The notes: generated from the sequence alone by a model not told the origin. Shown: positions 44,817-53,964, counted from the stretch's first letter. The stretch: 64,000 bases of DNA from Ktedonospora formicarum (GCF_016587355.1 NZ_BNJF01000001.1:1178001-1242000), one strand, 5' to 3'. Program-made: numbers and translations.

Positions 44817-45599
44817 TCAGGCGTTCCTTTCCAGGTTGCGCATACCACGATGCCTCCTCCATACACGCCAGCGTTTGACCACGCCAAGCAGTATTCCAAT
44901 AACACTCCGCACAATTTTACGCACAACCCGCTCCAGACGTCGTCCCGGAAAAGGAAGAACGTCATACCCAAGTTGGCGCACAACAATATTTGTGAAGGCA
45001 TAGATAATCGTCACAAACGGGGTCAAGATCAAGCATATGATAAGGTAGAGCGCAAACCACCAGTAGGTCCGGAACCAGACTCCCAGAGCAAGTGCGCTCG
45101 CCTCCACATTCGAGTGCCACCAGCCAATTATACCGAATCTCGCGACCACAACCACTGTAACCTGCCCTAGAACCGCGTTAAACTGGTCAATAGTTCGCGC
45201 GACTGTGTCCAGCGAACGACCAGCGAGCAGAGGAACAAGCAATAAGAGACCATAAAGCCCAATGGCACCGCATAAAACGCCAATCAACAAGAGCAAAAAT
45301 GGCGGGAAGCGCAGGCGCATCGTGACACCCAGAAAGAGGCCGCCAACACATTCTAAGAAAGTTAGTGGAAGCGCGGTTGGTCCCATCAGGACAATGATTA
45401 GGAAGAGCGCCACTCCTAGCCCAAAGAGCGCGGCATACAGACCTCGGCGCAGGACTAGAATCGAGAAGGCCAGAAAGATCAGGCTGCGAAAGACATCCCC
45501 CACAAAAGGAAGGTACATAACGGCCAATTGTGCGATAACAGCGATATCTGCCAGCAGCGCCCCCTCTGCGATTTCAATAGTTCGCAAATTTCGAAACAT
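44817..45599 (-). CDS. Membrane protein, likely S component of the ECF transporter
   Basis: A 260-residue protein with about six helices, resembling the DUF2232/YybS-type group: LRRGLYAALFGLGVALFLIIVLMGP, LEVCGG-like region (LECVGGLFLGVTMRLRFPPF) and a basic C-terminus. It is the first gene of an operon followed after 2 bases by the two ATPases and EcfT. Position and topology make it the probable substrate-binding S subunit, but no vitamin-specific motif is visible and no riboswitch was found upstream. Confidence 0.72.
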   Translation of the reverse strand: MFRNLRTIEIAEGALLADIAVIAQLAVMYLPFVGDVFRSLIFLAFSILVLRRGLYAALFGLGVALFLIIVLMGPTALPLTFLECVGGLFLGVTMRLRFPPFLLLLIGVLCGAIGLYGLLLLVPLLAGRSLDTVARTIDQFNAVLGQVTVVVVARFGIIGWWHSNVEASALALGVWFRTYWWFALYLIICLILTPFVTIIYAFTNIVVRQLGYDVLPFPGRRLERVVRKIVRSVIGILLGVVKRWRVWRRHRGMRNLERNA

Positions 45600-45890
45600 A
45601 TATGCTCTAACCTATTTTCGTTTTTCTCTGATTGTAAGCCTTTTCGCCTGGAAGACAAGGTCTTAAACACAATAAAATTAGCACACGTGTTATAATAATC
45701 AGCCTCACACCTACAGCTCACTATAGCCAAAGAGGCCCTACCATCCCCCATCGCAAAGGTTTGCCAAGGTCACATCATGAATAGCGAAGACAGCAATTCT
45801 GGCAGTACTATACTCCGTTGCCAAGCAATAGGCACGCATGCTATAGTACGAAACCGTGACCAGTTCCAATTTATACTTGCTCCTTGTTTG

Positions 45891-46008
45891 AAAACCTGAG
45901 TGCGCCTGTGTTGATACGAGAACCAACGCTGCCTGATTGGCAGCTAGCGCTAGCGCGCTCAGGTTCTCGTCCAAGGAGAGCACTAGCCGCAGCAGCGGCA
46001 TTGGTTTT
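45891..46008 (-). repeat. Interspersed repeat interrupted by a second copy
   Basis: On the minus strand it begins aaaaccaatgccgctg and continues ctgcggctagtgctct, matching the 16013 copy, and ends gcgcactcaggtttt. The middle is occupied by another, oppositely oriented family member at 45918-45968. Confidence 0.65.
45918..45968 (+). repeat. Inner repeat copy (51 bp)
   Basis: Bounded by gagaacc / ggttctc, with CCAACGCTGCC at the left and GCGCGCTCAGG at the right and a GCTAGCGCTAGCG core. It lies inside the repeat at 45891-46008. Confidence 0.65.
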
Positions 46009-46038
46009 CGCATAAGACCTTAGGAAGAGATGTGTAGG

Positions 46039-48318
46039 ATGGCAACCCAGCGAGCACACGCAAAAGCGAAAACAGCAGCCAAAGCAGAATTCAGCGCCAA
46101 CCCACAACAGGCTGCCGCTATAGCCCATACTGATGGCCCGGCGGCATTTATCGCGGCGGCAGGCACAGGCAAAACAGCGATCCTGGTACAACGTCTTGTA
46201 CGCTTGATCGCTGATAGTGCCGTCTCCCCTGAAGCCATTCTCTGTGTTACCTTCACTCGTGCCGCAGCCGAAGAGATGGAGAAGCGTGCTCTCAAAGCTC
46301 TTAAAACCAGGGGCTATGCCGCCAAGGATCTGAAAACGCTCCGCGTCATGACCTTTCACGGGCTCGGACATGTGATGCTACGAGAAAAGCTTCAAATGAA
46401 ACCCCAGGAGCTCAATCAGCGTCTCATCAGCGGCGACCCACGTCAGTGGTTAGCGGAAGATATCGTCCGTCCCTGGCGGAGTGACCGCACACGCGGCATG
46501 AACTGGGAGGTCAACATCACAGACGTTCTGGCAGCGGTTGATAGAGCCAAAGAAGAGCTTATCCAGCCGCCACAATCACTAGACTTCTTTCGTAGCCACC
46601 TGGGGCTTGAAGCAGAACTAGCCGTTCGTTACCAGGAATTTTTTGAGCGATACGAACAGACCAAGCAAAAGGAAAAGCTCTATGATCTCTCGGATCTGAT
46701 CTATATCCCCCTGCTCCTCCTCGAAAGCAGTCCCAAGTTTCGCAAAACCTGGCAAAATCGCTATCGCTATCTCCAGGTCGACGAGACCCAGGACACTAAT
46801 CCCTCACAGTATAAACTTATTCAATATCTCGCCGCGCCCAAACACAATGTCGTCGTGGTAGGAGATCCGGATCAGGCCATTTATCAGTTCCGAGGTGCCA
46901 GCCCCGAAGCCTCGATTCTCTCCTTTCGCAGCATGTATCCCAAGGGCAAAATCTATCCCATCGAGCATAACTATCGCTCGACACCCCAGATCCTCGAAGC
47001 TGCCAATCTCCTCATTAGTAAAAATGATATCACGCCTGGCTTTGAGAAGATGCTTCGCCCTACACGTCCGAATGGGGCTCCAGTACTTGTCACAGCGTAT
47101 CCTGACCAGGAAAGTGAGGCCGATGGCATCGCCAACCGTATCGAGGAACTCGCGCGCGCTTGGCACAATCAACAACAAGCGCTCAGCTATCGCGATATCT
47201 ATGTGCTCTCACGAACCAATTACCATCTGGCGAACCTGGAAATCGCTCTAGCGCGTCATCGGATCCCTTATCGCACTGTTGGAGGCTCTTCGTTCTTCAA
47301 ACGCAAAACGACACGTGATATCCTGGCTTATTTGACACTGGTAGATGGTATGCGCGTCTATCAAGAGTTCCTGGCATCTCGCCAGACTCCCAATCCTCAG
47401 AGGCGTGACCAGGTCTTTACACCTGTTCACTGCGGCGAGCAGAACGCGGCCTTTCGCGTCGTCGCCAATATCCCTTCACGTGAGTATTTCACACGAACAG
47501 GCAAAACCTCACATCGTTTCACGCCAACCTTTTATGGTACACTCACATCCTTCGCAGGCGGACAACCACTCTTGCAGTTCTGTGAGGAGCAGGCATATAC
47601 CATCTCCTCCGAATTCCAATTCGGCGTCAAGGATTTTGTAGGGTTGATCCAACGCATCTGGAATAGGTGCCGAAATAGACCAGCAGAGGCAATCAAGCTA
47701 ATTCGCGAGTATGCCTACGATACGCACCTCCTACATTATGATAGTCGACAGAAAGAGAACTCGGAGGACGAAGAGGGAGTCCCTAAGCCACGCGAAGATA
47801 CCAAGAGTGAGGGACGCTATGATGAATTGGAAGAATTAAGCGAGATCGCACAACGCCACCATACCATCCGCCACTTTTTGCAAGCCATGGCCCAACTTAA
47901 GGAGCAGGCCGAGGATAGCAGCAAAAATAAGCGAGATTGTGTGAGTTTGATGACAGTCCACAAATCAAAGGGGCTAGAAGCGCCAGTCGTTTTCGTAATG
48001 GGCATGACTGAAGGGATATTCCCCCATAAACGCTCATTTACGATGGCGGAGGACGGCCCTATTGAGACCTCGAACATCGCTGAGGAACGCCGCCTGGCCT
48101 ATGTCGCCTATACGCGCGCGCAACAACTGCTCTTCGTGACCTCAATTCTCCGCTATCGTGGCACAGATGCTCTTGCCTCGCGCTTTATCTATGAAGCTGG
48201 ACTCAAACCTACTGATGAAGATGGCATTCTAAATCCCTATTTGATGTATCGCGACGGCTCGCCGCGCGAGGAGCCACCTAAGGCTCCCCCTGCCATTAGT
48301 GCTCCAACCTTATTCTAG
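46039..48318 (+). CDS. UvrD/PcrA-like superfamily 1 DNA helicase
   Basis: Start at 46039 (MATQRAHAK), with AGGAAGAG upstream; an ATG at 46030 is also in frame. The product is 759 residues. Motifs: Walker A GTGKT with Lys at about 45, motif Ia VTFTRAAAEEM, motif II VDETQDTN, motif III VVVGDPDQAIYQFRGA, motif IV EHNYRSTPQI, motif V VSLMTVHKSKGLE and motif VI EERRLAYVAYTRA. This order is that of 3'-5' helicases of DNA repair. About 170 residues between motifs IV and V (about 430-620) are longer and less conserved than usual. It is monocistronic. Confidence 0.92.
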   Translation: MATQRAHAKAKTAAKAEFSANPQQAAAIAHTDGPAAFIAAAGTGKTAILVQRLVRLIADSAVSPEAILCVTFTRAAAEEMEKRALKALKTRGYAAKDLKTLRVMTFHGLGHVMLREKLQMKPQELNQRLISGDPRQWLAEDIVRPWRSDRTRGMNWEVNITDVLAAVDRAKEELIQPPQSLDFFRSHLGLEAELAVRYQEFFERYEQTKQKEKLYDLSDLIYIPLLLLESSPKFRKTWQNRYRYLQVDETQDTNPSQYKLIQYLAAPKHNVVVVGDPDQAIYQFRGASPEASILSFRSMYPKGKIYPIEHNYRSTPQILEAANLLISKNDITPGFEKMLRPTRPNGAPVLVTAYPDQESEADGIANRIEELARAWHNQQQALSYRDIYVLSRTNYHLANLEIALARHRIPYRTVGGSSFFKRKTTRDILAYLTLVDGMRVYQEFLASRQTPNPQRRDQVFTPVHCGEQNAAFRVVANIPSREYFTRTGKTSHRFTPTFYGTLTSFAGGQPLLQFCEEQAYTISSEFQFGVKDFVGLIQRIWNRCRNRPAEAIKLIREYAYDTHLLHYDSRQKENSEDEEGVPKPREDTKSEGRYDELEELSEIAQRHHTIRHFLQAMAQLKEQAEDSSKNKRDCVSLMTVHKSKGLEAPVVFVMGMTEGIFPHKRSFTMAEDGPIETSNIAEERRLAYVAYTRAQQLLFVTSILRYRGTDALASRFIYEAGLKPTDEDGILNPYLMYRDGSPREEPPKAPPAISAPTLF

Positions 48319-48463
48319 AAATCATCATTAGCAATTCAGGAATATCGTGTTCAGGGTTTCTCACCGCTTACAATAACGGCGCTTGAATCCTGAAACTCTT
48401 GCCTGTGCTTTCAATGAAAAAGCGAATTATCGCAGGTAATATATTAACAGAGGGTATGCCATT

Positions 48464-48578
48464 CATTTGCCTGAGCGCAGCCGTCTGAGAAGATCAGACG
48501 TCGCGCAACACCAACTCAACCTGAAGTGGAGCAATATGGCGGCGAAGCTAGCCGCCGCTCAGGCGGCGTTGGCAAATG
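48464..48578 (-). repeat. Interspersed repeat, 115-bp copy B
   Basis: Exact length match, in reverse orientation, to the repeat at 16961-17075, with the same ends catttgcc/ggcaaatg and about 16 differences by hand alignment. It lies downstream of the helicase gene. Confidence 0.8.
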
Positions 48579-48976
48579 CTTTTCTTAATATGCGATGAGA
48601 AAACCTAAACACAATATTTCAATGAATAACTCAGGGAGACGACAACGAACAAATAGGGGCAAATAGGGGTAAGAAAGGACAAATTTTAGCCGATTGGATA
48701 AAAAATGGGTGCAAGCTGATTCTAAAACACGGAAGGTATATACGCTGATTCGGCCTCAAAAGCCAATTCATCCGCATTGTTCGAGAGTGCGTATATGTAC
48801 TATAATCTATAGGGAACATTTCTAAGAACACCGTAGCTAAAGGTCTCTATCGCCATCTACCTATCTCATATATCCCTGGTTCGCCGTATCCTACATGCTG
48901 GCAGGCAAGGAGACTCATTACATTGGGATGGATGATACTATTTGTCCCATCAGAAAACCATACCAACTAAGGAGGA

Positions 48977-49019
48977 CGGCAAGTCCTCCCACCCCCTGAA
49001 AGGGCGGGAATCCTTGCCG
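48977..49019 (+). other. Hairpin resembling an IS200/IS605-type element end
   Basis: Outer stem cggcaag / cttgccg encloses an inner C-rich/G-rich stem (tcccacccc, then gggcggga), with ctgaaa between. Such ends occur at the right end of IS200/IS605-family (tnpB-type) elements. No transposase or tnpB remnant is present, so it may be a remnant, a solo end or an unrelated leader hairpin. It lies 25 bases before the polyprenyl synthase start. Confidence 0.35.
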
Positions 49020-49044
49020 CGTTCAATATGGAGAACTCCAGACT

Positions 49045-50034
49045 ATGAAAACAACGGCCGCTTTGAGCCGACTCTTCGCCGGTATCCAGGCAGACCTTGA
49101 CCTGGTAGACAAGACTTTCCAGGAGCGAGCTACATCAGGGCTAGATATTCTTAATACAGCCTCCATGCACGCCATCTCCTCTCCAGGGAAACGTCTGCGA
49201 ACAGCGCTTACTCTTCTCTCTGGTAAACTCAATACTTATCGCTTTCAAAAGCTTCTGCTTCTGAGCGTCGCCTTTGAAATGACGCATCTGGCTACGCTCA
49301 TCCATGACGACATCATTGATGAGGCAAGCACACGCCGGGGCCATCCAACAGTCAATGCCCTTTGGGGCGATAAGATCTCGATCTTACTCGGAGATTACTA
49401 CTTCGCCAAGACGGCTGGCCTGATCGCTGATATCGAAGACCCTCGTATCGACCATCTCTTCTCCGACACTGTCGCCACAGTCTGTGAAGGCACTATTTTG
49501 GAGATTATGACCTCGGGTAATGCCGACCTAAGCCAGGAAACCTACTTCGAGAAGATTAAAAACAAGACTGCCTGCTTGTTTGCCGCATGCAGCAAGGGGG
49601 GCGCAATCATTAGCGGCGCAAGCCCAGAAGAGATCGAGCGCCTGCACGCCTATGGGCAACACCTGGGGATTGCCTTCCAGATCATTGATGACATTCTTGA
49701 CTATACGCAAGATCAATCAACTATTGGCAAGCCAGCAGGCAACGATCTGCGCCAGGGTATGGTTACGCTCCCACTGATTTACGCCCTGGAAGATGAATCC
49801 CAGAATGGATACCGTCAGCAGGTACAATCATTACTCACCCAAACAACCCACAAGGAAGAGGACATTACAGCGATCGTAGGATGGGTAACACGCGGCAATG
49901 GTGTGAAGAAATCGCTGTTAGATGCGCACGCGCATGGCAACAAGGCCCGAGAGGCGCTCTATCACTTTCCGCCTTCACCCGATCGCGATGTGCTGGATGA
50001 GTTGATTGACTTTGTCCTGTCCCGTAATAAATAA
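49045..50034 (+). CDS. Polyprenyl diphosphate synthase
   Basis: A 329-residue trans-isoprenyl diphosphate synthase with GKRLRTALTLLS (IPP-binding), first Asp-rich motif LIHDDIIDEAS (Asp at about 88-92), GDYYFAKTAGLIAD and second motif FQIIDDILDYTQ, followed by KPAGNDLRQGMVTLPLIYAL. It builds the menaquinone side chain (heptaprenyl-decaprenyl range) judged by its neighbour menG, 14 bases downstream. Product length cannot be read. Ribosome site GGAGA. Confidence 0.92.
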   Translation: MKTTAALSRLFAGIQADLDLVDKTFQERATSGLDILNTASMHAISSPGKRLRTALTLLSGKLNTYRFQKLLLLSVAFEMTHLATLIHDDIIDEASTRRGHPTVNALWGDKISILLGDYYFAKTAGLIADIEDPRIDHLFSDTVATVCEGTILEIMTSGNADLSQETYFEKIKNKTACLFAACSKGGAIISGASPEEIERLHAYGQHLGIAFQIIDDILDYTQDQSTIGKPAGNDLRQGMVTLPLIYALEDESQNGYRQQVQSLLTQTTHKEEDITAIVGWVTRGNGVKKSLLDAHAHGNKAREALYHFPPSPDRDVLDELIDFVLSRNK

Positions 50035-50048
50035 GGTTGAGAAGTAGT

Positions 50049-50800
50049 ATGTCTGCAAAACTCTCTCTTGAGGAAAAATTTAAGGAAACAGGCGGGAAAC
50101 AGCCCTATGTACGCCGCCTCTTTGGCCGAATCGCGGGTATCTACGACCTGATGAATCGCCTGATGAGCTTAGGGCTCGACCCATATTGGCGCAAGCGGGC
50201 GGCGCGCTATCTTGCTCTCGCTACTGGCGAGACGGGCCTAGATCTTGGCGCTGGTACCGCCGATCTCTCTATCGCCGTCATTCGCAACTCGGGTCCCGAT
50301 ACACACATGCTAGGCATGGATATTACACCTGAAATGCTCGAGGTTGGACGCAAAAAGATTCAGCGGCTTGGGTTACAGAACCGCATCGAACTACGTGTCG
50401 GCGATGCCGAAAATATTGATCTCCCTGATAATAGCGTCGATGGCTGCTGCTCGGCCTTTACAGTGCGTAATCTGACGAATATCTCCAAGGGCTTCCGCGA
50501 GATGTTGCGTGTAGTACGTCCTGGCGGACGCGTCGTCTGTCTGGAGATCAGCCACCCACCAGGCAAAATCTTTGGCGGGCTGTTTTATCTCTACTTCTAC
50601 AAGCTTGCTCCACTCTTCGGGACGATTCTTGGCAAAGCCTTCGAAGAATACAACTATCTACCCAATTCCCTGACCACCTTCCCCAAGGCCCCCAACTGAA
50701 AGTCATCATGGAGGAAGCCGGGTGGAGCAACGTAAACTATTATTACCTCAATGGCGGTATTGTCGCCCTACACGTGGGTACAAAGGCCGCAGAAGCATAG
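50049..50800 (+). pseudogene. menG: Demethylmenaquinone methyltransferase, one frameshift near the 3' end
   Basis: Start at 50049 (MSAKLSLEEKF), with AAGGTTGAG upstream. The SAM-binding motif GLDLGAGTADLS and the family signature YDLMNRLMSLGLDPYWRKRA plus GFREMLRVVRPGGRV are clear. The open frame stops early at 50699 (YLPNSLTTFPKAPN). Adding one C to the C5 run at 50689-50693 carries the frame on to a stop at 50798-50800, giving LKVIMEEAGWSNVNYYYLNGGIVALH, the normal MenG/UbiE end (about 250 residues in all). So either a sequencing error or a mutation in an essential last step of menaquinone synthesis. Operon with the polyprenyl synthase. Confidence 0.88.
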
Positions 50801-50817
50801 CGCTTGTCAAAGCTATG

Positions 50818-50868
50818 CGAAGCGGGGAGGAAGGCGAATCAAGATTATTCGCCTTCCTCCCCGCTTCG
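50818..50868 (+). terminator. Strong hairpin terminator after menG
   Basis: A perfect 22-bp stem (50818-50839 with 50847-50868) with a 7-base loop. It lies between menG and the convergent pseudokinase gene, so it may serve both. Confidence 0.85.
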
Positions 50869-50911
50869 TGTGTTAGCATGCCACTATAAATTAATAATTG
50901 CCGAATTAGCG

Positions 50912-52705
50912 CTACATACCGCGACTGATGAGCACTACAATGAACAGGCAGGCCACGATCCCAATGAACCAGAACGCGGAATGTAAGCGGTCGTTGCGTT
51001 CAACCATTGGAGGTAGGTCTTCAGGTCTGGGCAGCAGGGCCTTTGTTTCATCCTCCTCGACAGCAGTGCTCATCAGCATGTTTGGCAACATCTGCGCCAC
51101 GCTGTCCGGCGACTCGCTGGGTGCACTCGAAAAACCACCACTAAATGCCACAGGGGCCGCGCTGGTAAACGAAGCTCCTGAAGCAGAGACAATGGCTCCC
51201 ATTGGCATCTGAAGGCCACCCTTCCAGGCCGATAACTCCTGCTTGAGCTCAGAGGCATTGCGATAGCGCTGGGCCACATTGGGGCGCAGCCCGCGAGCAA
51301 GAACCGCTTCAAACTGCGCAGAGAGGCTGGGATTGAGTCGCCGCGCCGGGGGTACGCCCTCAAGACTTCCATCTCGTACAGGGGCACTACCCGTCGCTAC
51401 GTGATAGACAGTCGCTAACAAGGAATACAGGTCTGACCGAGTATCGATAAACCCATTTTCCACCTCAGGGGCTGCATACGGAGGAAGCTTTGAGCGATCC
51501 AGGCTTGCGCCATACATACCACCAGAACCAGCCTGCACTACCGAGAAACCCGTCAGCACATACTGACCATTAGGACTAATAATGATATCTTCAGGGCGTA
51601 TCATACCATGTACAACAGGCTGTTTCTGAGCGGAGAGAGCCTCTAGGACCTCCGCAATCTGGAGACAGCATTCCAGGATCTCCTGCTCCGGCACAGGGCG
51701 TCCCAGGCGTCTCATGCGCGTCATTAGAGAATTGCCCTCGATAGGTTCGAAGCAGAAAAAGTTACGTCCATTCTCCGTAAAAGCATCCCAGAGTGAAGGA
51801 ACACGGGGCAACTGGCCTGCCGCCATTAAAGACACAGTCGCGCTCCGCAGGATCGACTGGGCGCTCTCTCTGCCTTCTGCAATGACAACTTCGCGGAGCA
51901 ATACGGGAGTACGCCCCCGCTGTGCATCCTGGGCAACCCATGTCACCTCAAAGGTTCCCGGCTTCCACTCCTGGCGTGATAGCACTTCATGAAGGCGATA
52001 GCGCCCATTGCGCAAAACCGTACCAGGTGCGAGAGGCTCAGTTATGCCAGACTGTGGTTCGGCCTCGCCATGTGGAATTTCTTCGCCTGATTCAGCTGAA
52101 GAGAAATGGGATTCCGAACGCGCATCATAGGCACGCTGATCTGGGGGACCACTCACCAGGCGATTCGGACGCGGTATAGCCGGCGTTAAGCGTTCTCCAG
52201 GCTGTAACGCCTGAGGACGCGCTGGCGATTGCGTCTGGGGACGCAGTGGTAAACCTAGCTGAGAAGCTGGGAAGGGCTCTTGTGAACCTCTCAGATCAGG
52301 CAAACCACCTGAATGTAGCGCGCCACTTGCAAAAGGCGCACCGCGATCCGTCGATGGAGGATTCACATCTGGCAAAGGCGGCAGATGTGAATCACTGGCA
52401 AAACGGACTCCATGATCCAGGGAAGGCAAAGGCGCATGCACCTCAAAACTCTGGTGAGGTGCTCGGGGCTCCGGCTCAAACTGTGGCACTAAAGGATTTT
52501 GAGCCCAAAAAGGGTCATCGGAACGCGCGAATTCCGGAAATGCGGTCCGTCCCTCTGCCTGCTGTGTGACAGATACGCGCTTTGGCTCATTCTCCGGTCC
52601 AGAAGCGGTGCCAGACCCGGTACGCGGCATACGCACCAAAAGGCCACAACGCTTACAGGGACTCTTTGTCACATCCCATTCATTTCCACAACGCGGGCAT
52701 ATCAT
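50912..52705 (-). CDS. Zinc-ribbon pseudokinase with one membrane helix
   Basis: Start at 52705 (MICPRCGNEW), with GGAG upstream. The product is 597 residues. A zinc ribbon (CPRCGNEWDVTKSPCKRCG) opens the protein, then a disordered Pro/Ser-rich region of about 200 residues. A protein-kinase-like domain (about 230-500) follows, but key residues are replaced: the catalytic loop HRDxKPxN reads HGMIRPED (Asp to Met at about 368, Lys to Arg, Asn to Asp) and DFG reads TGF (Asp to Thr at about 385). The Ala-Pro-Glu (APEVENG) region is kept. A C-terminal membrane helix (FWFIGIVACLFIVVLI) ends the protein. Catalysis is unlikely; a binding or scaffold role is inferred. Confidence 0.85.
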   Translation of the reverse strand: MICPRCGNEWDVTKSPCKRCGLLVRMPRTGSGTASGPENEPKRVSVTQQAEGRTAFPEFARSDDPFWAQNPLVPQFEPEPRAPHQSFEVHAPLPSLDHGVRFASDSHLPPLPDVNPPSTDRGAPFASGALHSGGLPDLRGSQEPFPASQLGLPLRPQTQSPARPQALQPGERLTPAIPRPNRLVSGPPDQRAYDARSESHFSSAESGEEIPHGEAEPQSGITEPLAPGTVLRNGRYRLHEVLSRQEWKPGTFEVTWVAQDAQRGRTPVLLREVVIAEGRESAQSILRSATVSLMAAGQLPRVPSLWDAFTENGRNFFCFEPIEGNSLMTRMRRLGRPVPEQEILECCLQIAEVLEALSAQKQPVVHGMIRPEDIIISPNGQYVLTGFSVVQAGSGGMYGASLDRSKLPPYAAPEVENGFIDTRSDLYSLLATVYHVATGSAPVRDGSLEGVPPARRLNPSLSAQFEAVLARGLRPNVAQRYRNASELKQELSAWKGGLQMPMGAIVSASGASFTSAAPVAFSGGFSSAPSESPDSVAQMLPNMLMSTAVEEDETKALLPRPEDLPPMVERNDRLHSAFWFIGIVACLFIVVLISRGM

Positions 52706-53082
52706 TGACTCACTCCGCTTCAACCGACTAGCAGCCCAGCTCTGGCCTTGATTTTACAGGGTTGACCAATAGCCTTCCCCCAAATTGATCGAGGCCTGCC
52801 GCAATACTGCCATAAACGACGATGTATGTAGCAAATATAGATAACCCACCCACTCTTCCCGCACCGCTTTCCATGTAAATACAACACAACACATGATATA
52901 CAGGGCGGCCTCTGCCTCAATGCAGAAGATAGGCAAGAATAACAAGAGCCTATTAACACGCAAAGTATAAGACCCGCTTTTACAGGGTGTCAATACGCCT
53001 ATCTATTTGTACTAGGTATTTTCCGCCACGCATTCAAACCTATCCAGGCTCATTTCCTTGCCTGAACTGTTCTCCGTTATCT
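52706..53082. other. Intergenic region, nothing clear
   Basis: About 375 bases with no supportable gene, repeat or strong hairpin. It presumably contains the pseudokinase promoter. Confidence 0.35.
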
Positions 53083-53547
53083 TCAGGAAAGCCTGACTTC
53101 ACCACTCAGGTAATCCTTGAGCATGGTCTCACAATCAAAGGCCATATGTCCAAATACGTCATCTGCTGAACGCCAGCACGCCTTTCCTTCGCTAGAGTTG
53201 TGTTGCTCGCCACCCAGGATTTGCCCCTGGTACGCAATCGAGACCGCACGCAAACGGGGATCACGCTCAGGATCAGAATAAACCCCAATAATCTTCTCCA
53301 ATCGCACAAGGTAGCCGGTTTCCTCATGCACCTCACGCAATAGCGCAGCTTCAATGGTCTCACGATAGCGAACGATACCACCAGGTAAGGTATACCCCAA
53401 TCCATCAGCACGCTCAACCAGCAGAAATACGCCATCGCGCTCTACAATCGCACAAGCGCTCAGGATAGGCGAAATTTGTCCCCATGTCAACAGGGCTATC
53501 AGGCGAAAGACGAGACCGGCTAACCAGCCTTTTAACTTCTCTCGCAT
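53083..53547 (-). CDS. Nudix hydrolase
   Basis: A 154-residue protein with a hydrophobic N-terminal segment (about 8-25, LAGLVFRLIALLTWG) and a Nudix domain. The Nudix box (Gx5Ex7REVHEETGY) is complete at about 56-78: GGIVRYRE, ALLREVHEETGY. It probably hydrolyses a nucleoside diphosphate linked to another moiety; the substrate cannot be read. GGGGGAG precedes the ATG. Confidence 0.88.
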   Translation of the reverse strand: MREKLKGWLAGLVFRLIALLTWGQISPILSACAIVERDGVFLLVERADGLGYTLPGGIVRYRETIEAALLREVHEETGYLVRLEKIIGVYSDPERDPRLRAVSIAYQGQILGGEQHNSSEGKACWRSADDVFGHMAFDCETMLKDYLSGEVRLS

Positions 53548-53964
53548 ATACTCCCCCCATTGCTCCTTCTATTAGATATGTGATGATCAGGCGCGCCATC
53601 CTCTTGCACTCTTCTTTGCATCCTTAAACTTCTCCCTCTAGCGACAACTCTGTACGCTTCAGGCTCCTACTGACCTTTCCACACTCTTGTAACCTACACT
53701 TTGTTGTTTTGTCATAGAGACACAAACCAAACGCTATTGGCTATAAGCAAAGCATAGCGGGCTTCGCCATAGGCAAAGTTTTGCCTTTAATCAGTATAGG
53801 GGCAATTTTAGCATTTTTACAAGGTTTCACACCTTTTGTCATATGCACTCGCGATACAACCTGTCTTCACCAACTTGCCCGCTTGGGATATGCTACAATG
53901 GCCCTGATAGCAATTACAGCTATCAGAGCCAAGTATAAAATTTGATTCAGGAGCACCTGCTAGT
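53548..53964. other. Intergenic region upstream of the HAD hydrolase
   Basis: No gene is seen. It holds a ggcaaagttttgcc-type inverted repeat near 53774-53787, and an extended -10 at 53889-53899 for the downstream gene. Confidence 0.4.
53889..53899 (+). promoter_or_regulatory. Extended -10 promoter element
   Basis: TATGCTACAAT, 66-76 bases before the HAD hydrolase start. Confidence 0.45.

Larger units (their letters stand above)
45600..46038. other. Intergenic region with a nested repeat
   Basis: Between the divergent ECF operon and the helicase gene. The right part is the nested repeat at 45891-46008, ending 30 bases before the helicase start. The left part holds the promoter area of the ECF operon; no riboswitch-like structure was recognised. 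Confidence 0.45.
48319..49044. other. Long intergenic region with repeats
   Basis: It contains repeat copy B (48464-48578), a tandem 9-base aaatagggg at 48651-48659 and 48661-48669, and a hairpin at 48977-49019. A 66-codon minus-strand frame (48631-48831) has no supporting features. I see no gene. Confidence 0.45.

Noticed and set aside
48631..48831. 66-codon minus-strand frame in the intergenic region
   Set aside because: No recognisable features and a poor start; probably chance.
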